NCBI GenBank assembly: GCA_012728115.1
Contig: JAAYFS010000015.1
Span: 1 to 64,000, forward strand
Reading direction: 5' to 3'
Source of the DNA: Bacillota bacterium
GTDB lineage: Bacteria > Bacillota > Limnochordia > Darwinibacteriales > JAAYFS01
DNA length: 64,000 nucleotides
Shown: piece after piece, positions 17,182-27,224 of the stretch
Layout: the number at the start of each line of letters is the position of its first letter
Position numbering within the stretch: the stretch's first letter is position 1
Program-made: the position numbers and the translations under genes
The notes under the pieces: model-generated
Told to the model about the DNA's origin: nothing
What the model saw: the letters and a program-made list of their open reading frames with translations, nothing else
The model's database searches: none

Positions 17182-18656
17182 ACAGAGAAGTATTTCACAA
17201 GTTGGCTTTTTTTGTCTGCAATTATCTCCTGAATACTCTTTGCGTAAGTAGCAGGACATTTCGGGTTAGCATGTCTTGAAATCCTTCGCCCATTAATCCC
17301 CCCAATGAATTTTGTTATCGCTCCTCCCCCTAAACCGATGATGCTTTGTTTTTCTTCAATCATTTGGATATTGTAGATTGATTCGGTTCCAAGCGGCGCA
17401 AAACCTATGTTTTCTAAATCGCTAAGAATATATCTTTGGCGATATAGATAGTAAGGTTCCATTCCCCATTCACTAGCATACTGACTTGCTAAAGCAAGCA
17501 TCTGTGCTCCTTCTTGTTGAGCCAAATCTAGCTCATCGAAAATCTGGCGCCAATCAGCTGCCCGCTTCATCGCTAAGCTATGAACGGTAAGGTTATCTGG
17601 TTTTAGAGGCTGCAATTGGGTAAGAGTGTATTCCACGTCATATACTCGTTCGCCTGGTAAACCGAGAATAATGTCCGTGTTTATCAAAAAACTACCATAC
17701 GAGCGACAATTTTCAAAAGCTACCAGTACATCACCAACAGTGTGACTTCTTCCAACACGGTCCAGGGTCTTTTGGCGCATAGTCTGCGGGTTAATACTTA
17801 CTCGGGTCACATCTGCTTGCGCAAGGATGTGCACGGTATTCTTGGTAAGGGTTTCGGGTCGACCAGCTTCAACTGTGAATTCTTTGTACGATTCTCCGAA
17901 ATATTCTTGAACTAATGCTAATAAAATCTCTAAGTTCCGACCTCTTATGGTAGTGGGGGTCCCTCCACCAAGATAAATAGACTCGACAGGTACGGCTAGA
18001 TCTTTTAGCAACGTGCCAATTTCTTTGATTTCGCAACAAAGAGCCTCAAAAAAGTCCGCTACCAAATGTCCATGACTTTTAAGTGGATAGGCGGCGAAAG
18101 AACAGTAACCACAACGTGTAGGACAAAATGGAATTCCTAAATAAACACTAATTGGTCCTTTGGGGGATGGATGAAAAAACTCTCGCTGTTTATCGGCGAC
18201 TTGAAAAAGTAAGTCGATCTTTTCTTTTGAAACTTGATAAATATCGCTCAAAAAGTTAGCGATATCCTCCTTAGACTTCCCTTCGTCATACAATGCATGT
18301 ACCAATTTGGTAGGCCTTACACCTACCAAGGTACCCCAGGGACTCGGCGGGATATTATAGGCTAGTGAAATCACCGCAAATACTCCCGCTCTGATACGCT
18401 CTCTTGTTCTTAAACGTTTTTCGTCCTCCGCAAACCGCTCTGTATCTACATAGGATTTCTTACCTTCCAAACCCTCAAGTTCCACAGTTACGCAAATACT
18501 TTGCTCCTTACTCTTAACTTCAACAGAAATTTTACGCCCCTTACCAAACTTTGCATCAGGTAGGAGGGATGCAATTGCTCTTCGAACCGTATTTTCATAC
18601 CCCGATGGCGCTTCAATTTGGAAACTTTCCTCCAAAAATTGTTGCGGAATAGGCAT
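17178..18656 (-). CDS. hemZ: Radical SAM protein HemZ (coproporphyrinogen dehydrogenase-like)
   Basis: A 492-aa radical SAM enzyme with the [4Fe-4S] motif CPTRCGYC near residue 170, followed by the SAM-binding SIYLGGGTPTT. A long N-terminal extension before the radical SAM core distinguishes HemZ from HemN. Members are linked to oxygen-independent porphyrin synthesis in Firmicutes, although many HemN-like proteins have other functions. No other heme gene is nearby. The track starts at TTG 18683. ATG 18656 is preferred, with aaggag 12 bases ahead, but the spacing is long. It follows dtd by four bases, at the end of the recJ-apt-rel-dtd-hemZ run. Confidence 0.85.
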   Translation of the reverse strand: MPIPQQFLEESFQIEAPSGYENTVRRAIASLLPDAKFGKGRKISVEVKSKEQSICVTVELEGLEGKKSYVDTERFAEDEKRLRTRERIRAGVFAVISLAYNIPPSPWGTLVGVRPTKLVHALYDEGKSKEDIANFLSDIYQVSKEKIDLLFQVADKQREFFHPSPKGPISVYLGIPFCPTRCGYCSFAAYPLKSHGHLVADFFEALCCEIKEIGTLLKDLAVPVESIYLGGGTPTTIRGRNLEILLALVQEYFGESYKEFTVEAGRPETLTKNTVHILAQADVTRVSINPQTMRQKTLDRVGRSHTVGDVLVAFENCRSYGSFLINTDIILGLPGERVYDVEYTLTQLQPLKPDNLTVHSLAMKRAADWRQIFDELDLAQQEGAQMLALASQYASEWGMEPYYLYRQRYILSDLENIGFAPLGTESIYNIQMIEEKQSIIGLGGGAITKFIGGINGRRISRHANPKCPATYAKSIQEIIADKKSQLVKYFSV

Positions 18657-18660
18657 AATC

Positions 18661-19110
18661 TTAGAATTCTCCTTTAGAATCAAGCATTAGGGTTACAGGT
18701 CCATCGTTTAATAATTCGACCTTCATATCTGCCTGAAACACACCAGTTTCCGTCGGAACACCAGCTGCTTTGAGACAATCCACGAAGTACTGATAGAGTC
18801 TTTCTGCATCTTCTGGCGTCGCGGCTTTTGAAAAACTAGGCCTCCGACCTCTCCTACAATCACCAAATAAAGTAAACTGGGAAACCACTAAAGCTTCCCC
18901 TGCGATATCTTTCAAAGATAAGTTCATTTTACCTACAGAATCCGAAAAAATTCGCAAATTCGCTATTTTATCTGCTAGGAATTCTGCATCCTTCTCTGAA
19001 TCATCTCCGCCAACACCAAGTAAAATCAATAACCCGTCCTCAATTTTGCCATGAATTTCTTGGGCAACTTTAACTGAGGCATAGCGAACTCTTTGAACAA
19101 CAGCACGCAT
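18661..19110 (-). CDS. dtd: D-aminoacyl-tRNA deacylase
   Basis: A 149-aa homodimeric enzyme that hydrolyses D-amino acids and glycine from mischarged tRNAs. The N-terminus [15 protein letters not shown], the active-site [17 protein letters not shown] and the C-terminal GPVTLMLDS (the Gly-cisPro region is normally GPVT) are intact. The rel-dtd pairing is typical of Firmicutes. It starts 28 bp after rel, and hemZ follows. Confidence 0.96.
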   Translation of the reverse strand: MRAVVQRVRYASVKVAQEIHGKIEDGLLILLGVGGDDSEKDAEFLADKIANLRIFSDSVGKMNLSLKDIAGEALVVSQFTLFGDCRRGRRPSFSKAATPEDAERLYQYFVDCLKAAGVPTETGVFQADMKVELLNDGPVTLMLDSKGEF

Positions 19111-19137
19111 CTATATATTCAACTCCTGAAAGATTTA

Positions 19138-21270
19138 TTAGGTTGGATTTGCTCTTCGAACACTAATCACACCATCAACTTGACGAAGGCGATTCATCAC
19201 CATGTTCATATGATCTAAGTTACGAATATCAACCACTAAATGGATATTCGCCAGTTCATCCCTTCCTTTTCTGGCGTTTACCGCTTCAATATCTGTATTT
19301 ACCTCTGTAACACTGTTCATCAACTTTGCTAAAAGATTAACCCGATCGATCGCTGTGATTTCAATTTCCACAGGATATGAACCTGTTTCTTTTGTTCCCC
19401 AAGAAACTTCGATTTGGCGACCATCATTACTAGCAATACTAGCGATATTCGGGCAATCGGTTCGATGAATCGATACGCCTCGTCCTCGAGTGATATAACC
19501 TACAATATCATCGCCAGGAACAGGATTGCAACATTTGGAAAATCTAACTAATGGGTTATCTATTCCCTTGATGACAACGCCCTTAGTGTCGCGCGAACGT
19601 TTCTTAGCGACTTTGGGAATGGACTTTTCTTCTACTTCTCTTCCGATTATTTTCTGCAATATTTGTTGCGGGGATACTCTACCAAAACCAACACTTGCCA
19701 GTAAATCTTCTGCGGAAGCTACTCCATAGCGCTTGGCGATCTCCACCAATTTTTCCTCGATTAAGATTTCTTTCGGTTCGAGATTAGCTTTTTTAATTTC
19801 CCTTTCTAAAGCCTCTTTTCCACGTAGAACATTCTCTTCGCGTCTTTCTTCCTTCAGCCAGCTACGAATCTTATTCTTCGCCTTGGAAGTCTTAACAAAA
19901 TTAAGCCAGTCTTGGCTAGGGGAAGCATGCCTGCTGGTAAGGATTTCCACAAACTCACCGTTCTTTAATTCATAATCCAATGTAACGATTCGACTATTTA
20001 CCTTGGCTCCCACGCACCTAAGACCGATATCTGTATGAACATCGAAAGCAAAATCCACTGGCGTTGAACCCTTTGGTAAAGACTTTACATCTCCTTTAGG
20101 AGTAAAGACAAAAACTTCATCTTCAAATAAATCGATTTTTAACGAATCCATGAATTCTTCAGGATCCTTCATCTCCTGAAGCCACTCTACTGCTTCCCTG
20201 AGCCACTGGATTTTGTGATTGTAACTTTGAGCCTTTGATTGCCCTTCTTTATATAGCCAGTGAGCAGCGACTCCTTTTTCCGCGATTCGATGCATTTCCC
20301 AAGTACGAATTTGGATTTCATAAGATTCACCATTAGGTCCAATCACGGTTGTATGCAAGGATTGATACATATTGGACTTAGGCATGGCAATATAATCCTT
20401 GAATCGCCCAGGTATCGGTTTCCACACGGTATGGATTATGCCCAACACCGCATAACAATCTTTAACCGAATCAACGATCACCCGAACTGCCATGAGATCA
20501 TAGATTTCATCCAACGTTTTATTTTGCGACCGCATCTTCTGGTAAATGCTATAAAAATGTTTTGGGCGCCCTTGGATATCGCAGTTTATCCCAACCTCAT
20601 CGAGTTTAGTTTTCACGATATTCATCACGTTTTGGAGTTCGCCCTCACGTTCTTTACGCTTTTTCGAGATACTGTTGACCAAAGCATAGTATTCTTCTGG
20701 CCACAAGTAGCGAAAAGCAATATCTTCCATTTCAAACTTGATTGTCCAAATTCCTAGTCTATGAGCTAACGGAACGTAGATATCAAGAGTTTCTTCGGCG
20801 ATCTTTTTTTGTCTCTCTTCGCTTAAATGCCTAAGCGTTCGCATATTATGCAAGCGATCAGCTAGTTTAATCAGGATCACTCGAATATCCTTAGCCATAG
20901 CGAAGATCATTTTCCGGAGATTCTCCGCTTGACGTTCGAATGTGTTTTTAAATGGAAGTTGTTCAAGCTTGGTAACACCATCAACTAACATTAAAATTTG
21001 GGGACCAAATTCATCTTTAAGTTGCTCTCGTGTTACACTCGTGTCCTCCAGGACATCATGAAGAAGACCCGCAACGATGGTTTCGACATCGAGTTCAAGT
21101 TCGGCCAAAATACAGGCAACCTCAAAAGGATGCTCAAAATATGGCTCGCCCGATTCCCGCAACTGCCCTTCATGAGCATTTTTGGAAAACTCGTACGCCC
21201 GCCGTATTAGGTCATGATTAACCGAAGGGTAATATTTGGTTACCTGTTCAATTAAAACCTTCAGGTCCAA
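19138..21270 (-). CDS. rel: Bifunctional (p)ppGpp synthetase/hydrolase Rel
   Basis: A 710-aa stringent-response enzyme. The N-terminal HD hydrolase has AGLLHDVLEDT near residue 70, so hydrolysis is probably active. The synthetase domain has RPKHFYSIYQKM and LMAVRVIVDS, and the G-loop region ends YQSLHTTV. TGS (about 385-445), a zinc-finger-like CCNPVPGDDIVGYITRG region and a C-terminal ACT domain follow. It makes and degrades (p)ppGpp in response to uncharged tRNA on ribosomes. The start is TTG 21270, backed by ggagaaggtgg. The gene order recJ-apt-rel-dtd is the classical one. Confidence 0.97.
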   Translation of the reverse strand: MDLKVLIEQVTKYYPSVNHDLIRRAYEFSKNAHEGQLRESGEPYFEHPFEVACILAELELDVETIVAGLLHDVLEDTSVTREQLKDEFGPQILMLVDGVTKLEQLPFKNTFERQAENLRKMIFAMAKDIRVILIKLADRLHNMRTLRHLSEERQKKIAEETLDIYVPLAHRLGIWTIKFEMEDIAFRYLWPEEYYALVNSISKKRKEREGELQNVMNIVKTKLDEVGINCDIQGRPKHFYSIYQKMRSQNKTLDEIYDLMAVRVIVDSVKDCYAVLGIIHTVWKPIPGRFKDYIAMPKSNMYQSLHTTVIGPNGESYEIQIRTWEMHRIAEKGVAAHWLYKEGQSKAQSYNHKIQWLREAVEWLQEMKDPEEFMDSLKIDLFEDEVFVFTPKGDVKSLPKGSTPVDFAFDVHTDIGLRCVGAKVNSRIVTLDYELKNGEFVEILTSRHASPSQDWLNFVKTSKAKNKIRSWLKEERREENVLRGKEALEREIKKANLEPKEILIEEKLVEIAKRYGVASAEDLLASVGFGRVSPQQILQKIIGREVEEKSIPKVAKKRSRDTKGVVIKGIDNPLVRFSKCCNPVPGDDIVGYITRGRGVSIHRTDCPNIASIASNDGRQIEVSWGTKETGSYPVEIEITAIDRVNLLAKLMNSVTEVNTDIEAVNARKGRDELANIHLVVDIRNLDHMNMVMNRLRQVDGVISVRRANPT

Positions 21271-21291
21271 TGGTCCACCTTCTCCTTACAA

Positions 21292-21810
21292 CTAGTCATC
21301 ATACTGAACTAGAGTTAAAATATCGTAATCCTTGAGATTCTTACGGCCTTCTAAAGCCGAAAGCTCTACCAAGAACGCAAATCCAGCGATTTTTCCACCT
21401 AATCTTTCAATTAAGTTTGCCGCGGCAGCGATTGTACCGCCTGTCGCTAGCAAGTCATCAACCAAGAGTACATTTGATCCTGGTTTAAAAGAATCAGTAT
21501 GGATTTCCAATGAGTCCGTACCATATTCTAATGCATAATCCACCTTTAAAACGTCTCCAGGTAGTTTTCCAGGTTTTCTGATTAGAGTAAAACCTAATCC
21601 CATTTCATAAGCTAGAGGAGCCCCAAGGAGAAAACCTCGGGATTCAACTCCGACAACCATATCGATCTTTTTATCTTTAAAATACTCAGCCATAGTTTTA
21701 ATTACATACCTAAAAGCTTCGGCGTCTTTTAGAAGGGTAGTAATATCTTTAAAACTAATACCTGGCTTAGGAAAGTCTGGAATAACCCTTATCTTTTCTT
21801 TGAGATTCAT
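21292..21810 (-). CDS. apt: Adenine phosphoribosyltransferase
   Basis: A 172-aa purine salvage enzyme converting adenine and PRPP to AMP. MNLKEKIRVIPDFPKPGISFKD is the family N-terminus, VESRGFLLGAPLAYEMG is the substrate loop and VLLVDDLLATGGT is the PRPP-binding motif. The track starts 24 codons further upstream inside recJ; ATG 21810 fits the family. It overlaps the recJ 3' end by 44 bp. Confidence 0.97.
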   Translation of the reverse strand: MNLKEKIRVIPDFPKPGISFKDITTLLKDAEAFRYVIKTMAEYFKDKKIDMVVGVESRGFLLGAPLAYEMGLGFTLIRKPGKLPGDVLKVDYALEYGTDSLEIHTDSFKPGSNVLLVDDLLATGGTIAAAANLIERLGGKIAGFAFLVELSALEGRKNLKDYDILTLVQYDD

Positions 21811-24376
21811 TAGTGAAAAAGCCCCTTTCCAAACAGTTTCGCAAAAACATAATAATTTGGTTACGTTTTTCCATACCTTCATTATACAGAACTGACCAAG
21901 TCAAGTCTAGTTTATTATCGGGTTTTGGCATGAGTTTGATGGTATTTTCGTTCATTGAAACTAGACCCAACTCATCAAAAACTCCAATCGCGTACGCCAC
22001 CCCAGGTGCCAGATTGAGGCTCGAGCTTAAAGTTACTAATTCTTCCTTTGTATAACTATCCTGCTTGCTTCTTACTAAAGCTAAGTATAGCTTTGCGAGG
22101 TCATTTCGGTCCAAAAAGGTATTGCGCACATAAGCCGCAAGTTCCGCTAAGTCCCGACTCCCGTAGAGAGCGTGGATTTTTCCATCTTTTTTTAGGATTT
22201 CTTCGAAAGTGAAAAAAAATGACTTAGAATACGGTAGATCAGATATATAAACCGAATCAGTTTCCCAGCGAATATAGGAAATAAAGCTTGGGTCGGTTGA
22301 AACTAACCAAGTTATTTGGTTAGTTACTAGTAACTCTTTTAACTCACTTTGTTCCTCATCAGACAGTAGTTCATGATAAAATCCTATATGGTCAGCAACG
22401 CCAAGAAATCTGATTCTTAACTCACGGCAAAGCTCTAGTGCTTTTAATGGAGTGCTTACATAAATAACAGCTTTCTCTTTGGCACTGGAGTGTTCTAAAA
22501 TATAACTCACTTTATCAAATTGACCGCGGGCATCAACCACCTGCCTATTTATCTTAAGTTCCCCCACAGAATCTAATGTCTCACTAGTCTTGGATTCTAA
22601 ATAAAGTTTTTGAACCAAGGAATATTCAGGTGGGAAATCCCAAGGATAGTTTTGGATCATCCATTTTTCAATAAAGGTGGTTTTATTATCTCTACTGCGC
22701 ATATCTCGAAGAACCAACTGGACACAGCGCCGATTATTCCACTCATTAATTTGCGGATCAACTAAAAATTCTACACTTTCTTGATGTTTTTTGAGATAAT
22801 CTACTTGTTCACCCATATTAAAACCGATTGCATCAACGATTTTACCTGTATGGTCCTGTAACTTACACTTTAAGTGCTTGTTATCCTTACCCACCAAAGT
22901 AAAATCAACGATTGATGTATTCACCTGCAATACAGGTTTAGGATTACCCATGCCATACGGTTCAAGTAGTTCAAGTTCCTCAATAAAACTCTCTGTTACG
23001 TCACTAAGCGCCATTACAGCATCGATTTTTTTTAAAGGAATATAATCTTCTGCAGTCAAGGTTTCATCGGCGATTCTAACCAACCTCTGGCGAAACTCAT
23101 CGATTCTATCGCTCTGAATCGTTAAGCCAGCAGCCATCTCATGTCCGCCAAATCTGTCAAGAAGATCACTACAACTTTTGATCCCTTGAAAGATATTAAA
23201 TCCTTCAATGCTGCGAGCAGATGCTTTTCCAACACCTTCCTCAATCCCAATGACCACGGTTGGGCGATAGAAAGCCTCAACCAGCCTGGATGCCACAATA
23301 CCAATTACTCCAGGGTGCCAACCTTCACCATCAACAACGATGGCTGCATCTTTTTCCCAACCGTTTTCGATCACTTTCTTCTTTGCTTCGGTAAAGATCC
23401 GTGATTCCATGGATTGCCTAGCTCGATTTTCCTCTTCCAATAATTGTGCCAATTCTTCCGCTTTTTCTTCATCCTCTGATAGTAATAAATCCACTCCTTT
23501 AGTTGGATCTCCCATCCGCCCAACTGCATTGAGACGTGGACCAAGCCTGAAAGCTAAATCTACTGCGTCAATCTTGGAATTTAAGCCTGCAACTTTAATT
23601 AATGCTTTTAACCCTACTTTATCGGTTTGGTTCAACCGCTCTAAACCATACTTAGTGTAAATCCTGTTTTCATCTAATAATGGTACAATATCAGCTACTG
23701 TACCAAGCGCCACAAGATCGAGATGTTTCGAACAGTCTATCTCATAAATACTAGCCAAGGCTTCCACTAGCTTGTATGCCACTCCCACTCCCGCCAAGTC
23801 CTTGAATGGATAAGTACAATCATTCCGTTTCGGATTTAGAACCGCTATCGCATCAGGTAGTACATCGCCAGGTTCATGATGATCCGAAATGATAACATCT
23901 AGTCCTAGACTATTAGCATAAGCTACTTCATCGTACGAAACGATTCCACAATCAACCGTAATCAACAAGTCATTGCTCTGCGATAATTCCATAATCGCTT
24001 CCGAGTTAAGCCCATAACCTTCTTCCATCCGGTGGGGAATGTAAAAGGAGATTTGGTTCGGGCAAAGTCCTCTAAAAACTCTGACCAATAATGCGGTTGC
24101 GGTCTGCCCATCTACATCATAATCGCCATAGACTGCAATACGTTCCTTTCTCTCAATAGCCAACTTAATCCGTTCAACTGCTTTATCCATGTCTTTAAGA
24201 AGAAATGGAGAATGTGTTTGATTTAACGTTAAATTTAAAAAAGATTGTGCTTTTTCAACACAATCAATACCTCTGTTAAGTAGGATACGAGCGATAATCG
24301 GTGATATATCTAAGAGTGAAGCTAATTCCTTTGCCCGAGCATCATCCGCTGGGGCGACCCATCTTTTTGGTTCCAT
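21767..24376 (-). CDS. recJ: Single-stranded-DNA-specific exonuclease RecJ
   Basis: An 869-aa 5'-3' exonuclease used in recombination and mismatch or base-excision repair. DHH-family motifs are visible: VYGDYDVDGQTATALL near residue 80 and VIISDHHEPGD near residue 155. DHHA1 (with GRFGGHEMAAGLT-like DRFGGHEMAAG) and the OB fold follow. A further C-terminal region of about 300 residues, typical of Firmicute RecJ, has no catalytic motif I can recognise. GGAGGG is six bases before ATG. It is the first gene of the recJ-apt-rel-dtd-hemZ run and divergent from hpt. Confidence 0.96.
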   Translation of the reverse strand: MEPKRWVAPADDARAKELASLLDISPIIARILLNRGIDCVEKAQSFLNLTLNQTHSPFLLKDMDKAVERIKLAIERKERIAVYGDYDVDGQTATALLVRVFRGLCPNQISFYIPHRMEEGYGLNSEAIMELSQSNDLLITVDCGIVSYDEVAYANSLGLDVIISDHHEPGDVLPDAIAVLNPKRNDCTYPFKDLAGVGVAYKLVEALASIYEIDCSKHLDLVALGTVADIVPLLDENRIYTKYGLERLNQTDKVGLKALIKVAGLNSKIDAVDLAFRLGPRLNAVGRMGDPTKGVDLLLSEDEEKAEELAQLLEEENRARQSMESRIFTEAKKKVIENGWEKDAAIVVDGEGWHPGVIGIVASRLVEAFYRPTVVIGIEEGVGKASARSIEGFNIFQGIKSCSDLLDRFGGHEMAAGLTIQSDRIDEFRQRLVRIADETLTAEDYIPLKKIDAVMALSDVTESFIEELELLEPYGMGNPKPVLQVNTSIVDFTLVGKDNKHLKCKLQDHTGKIVDAIGFNMGEQVDYLKKHQESVEFLVDPQINEWNNRRCVQLVLRDMRSRDNKTTFIEKWMIQNYPWDFPPEYSLVQKLYLESKTSETLDSVGELKINRQVVDARGQFDKVSYILEHSSAKEKAVIYVSTPLKALELCRELRIRFLGVADHIGFYHELLSDEEQSELKELLVTNQITWLVSTDPSFISYIRWETDSVYISDLPYSKSFFFTFEEILKKDGKIHALYGSRDLAELAAYVRNTFLDRNDLAKLYLALVRSKQDSYTKEELVTLSSSLNLAPGVAYAIGVFDELGLVSMNENTIKLMPKPDNKLDLTWSVLYNEGMEKRNQIIMFLRNCLERGFFTNESQRKDKGYSRLS

Positions 24377-24436
24377 TATGTTCCCTCCACAAACTCTACT
24401 TCTACATGGTCACCCTATCTCCTGCCGATCAATCCC

Positions 24437-24465
24437 TTGATTTTTCGGTTCACCAATAGTATCAT
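24437..24465 (+). promoter_or_regulatory. SigA-type promoter of hpt
   Basis: TTGATT, a 17-bp spacer and TATCAT on the plus strand, about 34 bp ahead of the hpt start. Confidence 0.7.
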
Positions 24466-24498
24466 AAAATAATCAAACAAAGAGAGGAGTCACATAAA

Positions 24499-25392
24499 TT
24501 GGATGTCTTAGAAAGCATACTAATATCGGAAGAGCAGATTCAACAAAGGGTCCGCGAATTAGCCCAGCAGATAAATAAAGACTATGCGGGTAAGACGGTA
24601 CATTTATTATGTATTCTCAAAGGCGGATTAATGTTCCTGACTGATTTAGCAAAACATCTTACCATGCCAGTTACCTTTGATTTTATCGCTATTTCAAGCT
24701 ATGGTGATGCAACAAAATCGTCTGGGGTTGTCCGCATAACCAAAGACCTTGAACAAAGTATCGAAGGTAAGCATGTAATAATTGTGGAAGATATCATTGA
24801 TACTGGGCTCACATTAAGCTATCTAGTAAAAAATCTTGAAAGCCGTAATCCAGCCAGTGTCAAGATCTGCACTTTATTAGACAAACCCGAAAACCGCGAC
24901 GTGGAAATCCCTGTAGACTATGTGGGTTTTCAGGTCCCCAACCTCTTCTTAGTTGGCTATGGACTAGACTTTCAAGAATTATACCGCAACAATCCATATA
25001 TTTTTGTTTTAAAACCAGAGTACTACACCGATAAAAATCTTCCTGAACGGAGAATCGAAATCAACAACCAAAGTCCCATAATACCAGCGATAAAGAAACC
25101 TGACAATCCGATAAGAGGTACTTGTAAAAATCGCGGTCCACTATCGATAGAGAATAATAGCGACGATCCTACAATCAATGCACCAGTAATGAGACCGAAA
25201 GCTATTCGGTTTGAAATAATGTCCAACCTGTTTATGAAGTTTTCTAAACCTTCGTGCTGGAATCTGATTCTTAATTCGCCCTCGTCCATGGTGCGAAGTA
25301 CTGAATCTAGATTCGAAGGCAATTTACTTAAGGTTTCGAGCCATTCGGTTGAGGAACGAATACCGCGCTCAATCACAGAAGTTGGGCTGTAA
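24499..25392 (+). CDS. hpt: Hypoxanthine phosphoribosyltransferase with antisense-encoded C-terminal extension
   Basis: Residues 1 to about 176 are a standard purine-salvage HPRT. They contain VHLLCILKGGLMFLTDLAK, the PRPP motif VIIVEDIIDTGLTL and the end KPEYY, where the family normally stops (about 180 aa). Here no stop codon occurs. The frame continues about 120 residues to 25392, and those codons are antisense to the end of ubiB (370-bp overlap from 25023). The extension resembles no domain I know, is Asn/Pro/Ser-rich and looks non-native. The start is TTG with ggag upstream. Either the stop was lost by substitution or a sequence error hides it. Confidence 0.9.
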   Translation: MDVLESILISEEQIQQRVRELAQQINKDYAGKTVHLLCILKGGLMFLTDLAKHLTMPVTFDFIAISSYGDATKSSGVVRITKDLEQSIEGKHVIIVEDIIDTGLTLSYLVKNLESRNPASVKICTLLDKPENRDVEIPVDYVGFQVPNLFLVGYGLDFQELYRNNPYIFVLKPEYYTDKNLPERRIEINNQSPIIPAIKKPDNPIRGTCKNRGPLSIENNSDDPTINAPVMRPKAIRFEIMSNLFMKFSKPSCWNLILNSPSSMVRSTESRFEGNLLKVSSHSVEERIPRSITEVGL

Positions 25393-26702
25393 TACTCTTT
25401 CATCCAGTTCTTGGCATAGGGTTCTGCTACTTCAACCACGTTAAAATCAGGCACCAGAGCAGAACCCGTACCTTCTAAAGTGATAAGTGCTTTCGAAAGA
25501 AGTAAGAATTCGTTAGGCATCCTAAGGGGATGCTTTCTTACTAGTTCGAGTAAGTCTTCGATAATTTGGCTAAAATCCAGTTCCTTAAGGGTCTTTCCAT
25601 AATGATAATCCATTACTTCTTCTAAATCCAATACCAACTCTCTGCTCGGCTTAGCAATAAAAGCTTCTAGCTCCATGAGGATCTTTATGATGTCCTCGCT
25701 CTTCTTCTTAACTACCGCGACAAGCAAACGTGCTAAAGTTTGCATCGTTTTTTCGTCGATTCTACCCATCATACCAAAATCAATAATTCCTAATCTGCCA
25801 TCTTTTAAGACAAGTAAATTACCTGGATGCGGATCGGCGTGAAAAAATCCGTCCTCAAAAACTTGTTTCATAAAAGCGTGGGCAGCAATGTTTCCGATTT
25901 TCGCTATATCCATCTTACTTTGCTTAAGAGTAGCGATCTCACTTAGTTTATGACCATCAAGAAATTCCATCGTTAAAATCTTCTCGGTCGTAAACGACCA
26001 ATAAACCTCAGGAACCTTCACATTTTCCACATTTCTAAAGTTATACCTAAATCTTTCTATATTTCTTGCTTCCTTGGTATAATCAAGCTCTTTTTGAAGC
26101 ACGCGAGAAAATTCACTTACCATACCGATCACGTCGATATTATTTTTTGCTAAACGTTCGTTCACCGAGCGTGCCAAACTATACAGGATCTCTAAATCAG
26201 CTGTGATCACCTGCCGAACATTTGGTCGCTGAACCTTAACTACCACCTCAGTGCCATCACGCAATCGTCCTCTATGTACCTGCCCGATCGATGCGGCCGC
26301 TAAAGGTTGAGGTTCAAAGTAGTCGAAAACTTGATCTAAACTACATTTTAGCTCGCCTTCAATCTGTTTTTGTATTTTTAAAAACTCTACAGGCTGAACA
26401 TCGCTCTGGAGTTTTTCTAGTTCCTTAATTATATCTGGTGGGATAAGGTCTGGTCGGGTACTAAGTATTTGCCCGAATTTAATAAAGGTAGGTCCCAGCT
26501 CTTCAAATACCAACCGAATACGGGTTGCGAGCGACAAAGATGAATCTTGAGCCTTGTACGATTGGATTCTGCGGAAAGGAGGCAAGATATGGATTAAATC
26601 TGCTTGTTGGATAAGATAACCAAATCCATGGCGCAGCAAAATCTCTCCAATCTGCCTATATCGTCTTAAGTTTTGGTAACGCCGATTGAGCAAAAACGGC
26701 AT
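25023..26702 (-). CDS. ABC1/AarF/UbiB-family atypical kinase
   Basis: A 559-aa protein of the ABC1 atypical kinase family. It shows [20 protein letters not shown], the family's Ala-rich nucleotide loop [24 protein letters not shown] with catalytic-loop residues, and [12 protein letters not shown] corresponding to DFG. Two C-terminal membrane helices follow (about residues 505-550). UbiB members act as ATPases or kinases in isoprenoid-quinone and lipid metabolism; the substrate here is unknown. The track begins 33 codons upstream. ATG 26702 with GGAGG is better. It follows the phasin-like gene closely. Confidence 0.93.
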   Translation of the reverse strand: MPFLLNRRYQNLRRYRQIGEILLRHGFGYLIQQADLIHILPPFRRIQSYKAQDSSLSLATRIRLVFEELGPTFIKFGQILSTRPDLIPPDIIKELEKLQSDVQPVEFLKIQKQIEGELKCSLDQVFDYFEPQPLAAASIGQVHRGRLRDGTEVVVKVQRPNVRQVITADLEILYSLARSVNERLAKNNIDVIGMVSEFSRVLQKELDYTKEARNIERFRYNFRNVENVKVPEVYWSFTTEKILTMEFLDGHKLSEIATLKQSKMDIAKIGNIAAHAFMKQVFEDGFFHADPHPGNLLVLKDGRLGIIDFGMMGRIDEKTMQTLARLLVAVVKKKSEDIIKILMELEAFIAKPSRELVLDLEEVMDYHYGKTLKELDFSQIIEDLLELVRKHPLRMPNEFLLLSKALITLEGTGSALVPDFNVVEVAEPYAKNWMKEYYSPTSVIERGIRSSTEWLETLSKLPSNLDSVLRTMDEGELRIRFQHEGLENFINRLDIISNRIAFGLITGALIVGSSLLFSIDSGPRFLQVPLIGLSGFFIAGIMGLWLLISILRSGRFLSV

Positions 26703-26736
26703 GTTCTCGCCTCCATTTTTCCGTTTTACTTCATTT

Positions 26737-27093
26737 TTATTCTTCAGAACCCTCTTCTGACTGTGTTTTTGGTTGTTCTTCGGATTCCTCTGGGGAAACA
26801 CCTAGTCTTTTCTCTAACTCTCTAACCCGATTTTCTAACTTACTAAACTCTTCTCGCGAAACTACTCCAACCTCTGTTTTTAATTTTTCTATTTCTTTCT
26901 GAATTCGGTCACGAATGTCCTCTTTTTCCTTTTCAATCCTTTTCATCCAAGTATTGAGTAACTCCTGACCTTCCGCTCTGGTTATTTCGCCGTCATTAAC
27001 TAGGTCCTGAACAATCTCCTCTGCCTTTTCCTTGGTAAGTACTGCTAGCCCCAAACCAGTAACCGCCAACCTTTTGAGTGTTTCGTACAACAC
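26737..27093 (-). CDS. Phasin-like coiled-coil protein
   Basis: A 118-aa protein. A hydrophobic start (LYETLKRLAVTGLGLAVLT) is followed by EKAEEIVQDLVNDGEITRAEGQELL, typical of the polyhydroxyalkanoate-synthesis-regulator/phasin-like family. A charged coiled coil (about residues 50-98) and an acidic Glu/Ser tail follow. Companions of ABC1/UbiB proteins often have this make-up, suggesting a partner at the membrane or lipid surface. GTG start with GGAGG eight bases ahead; ends 34 bp before ubiB, so cotranscribed. No PHA synthase is in the window. Confidence 0.75.
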   Translation of the reverse strand: MLYETLKRLAVTGLGLAVLTKEKAEEIVQDLVNDGEITRAEGQELLNTWMKRIEKEKEDIRDRIQKEIEKLKTEVGVVSREEFSKLENRVRELEKRLGVSPEESEEQPKTQSEEGSEE

Positions 27094-27154
27094 TTCACAT
27101 TCCTCCTAGGCAAGGTTTTTAAAGATTTTATATAAGTATACCACAAACGATAGG

Positions 27155-27188
27155 GAAAAAATGACGTTAACCAAGTGGATTAACGTCA
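27155..27188 (-). terminator. Rho-independent terminator of the P-loop gene
   Basis: tgacgttaa / ttaacgtca with a 9-nt loop, followed by TTTTTTCCC on the minus strand. It separates the phasin-ubiB unit from the upstream small P-loop gene. Confidence 0.9.
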
Positions 27189-27224
27189 GTGCGGTGAATA
27201 AGCAAAGGAATAAGTATTAAAGTA

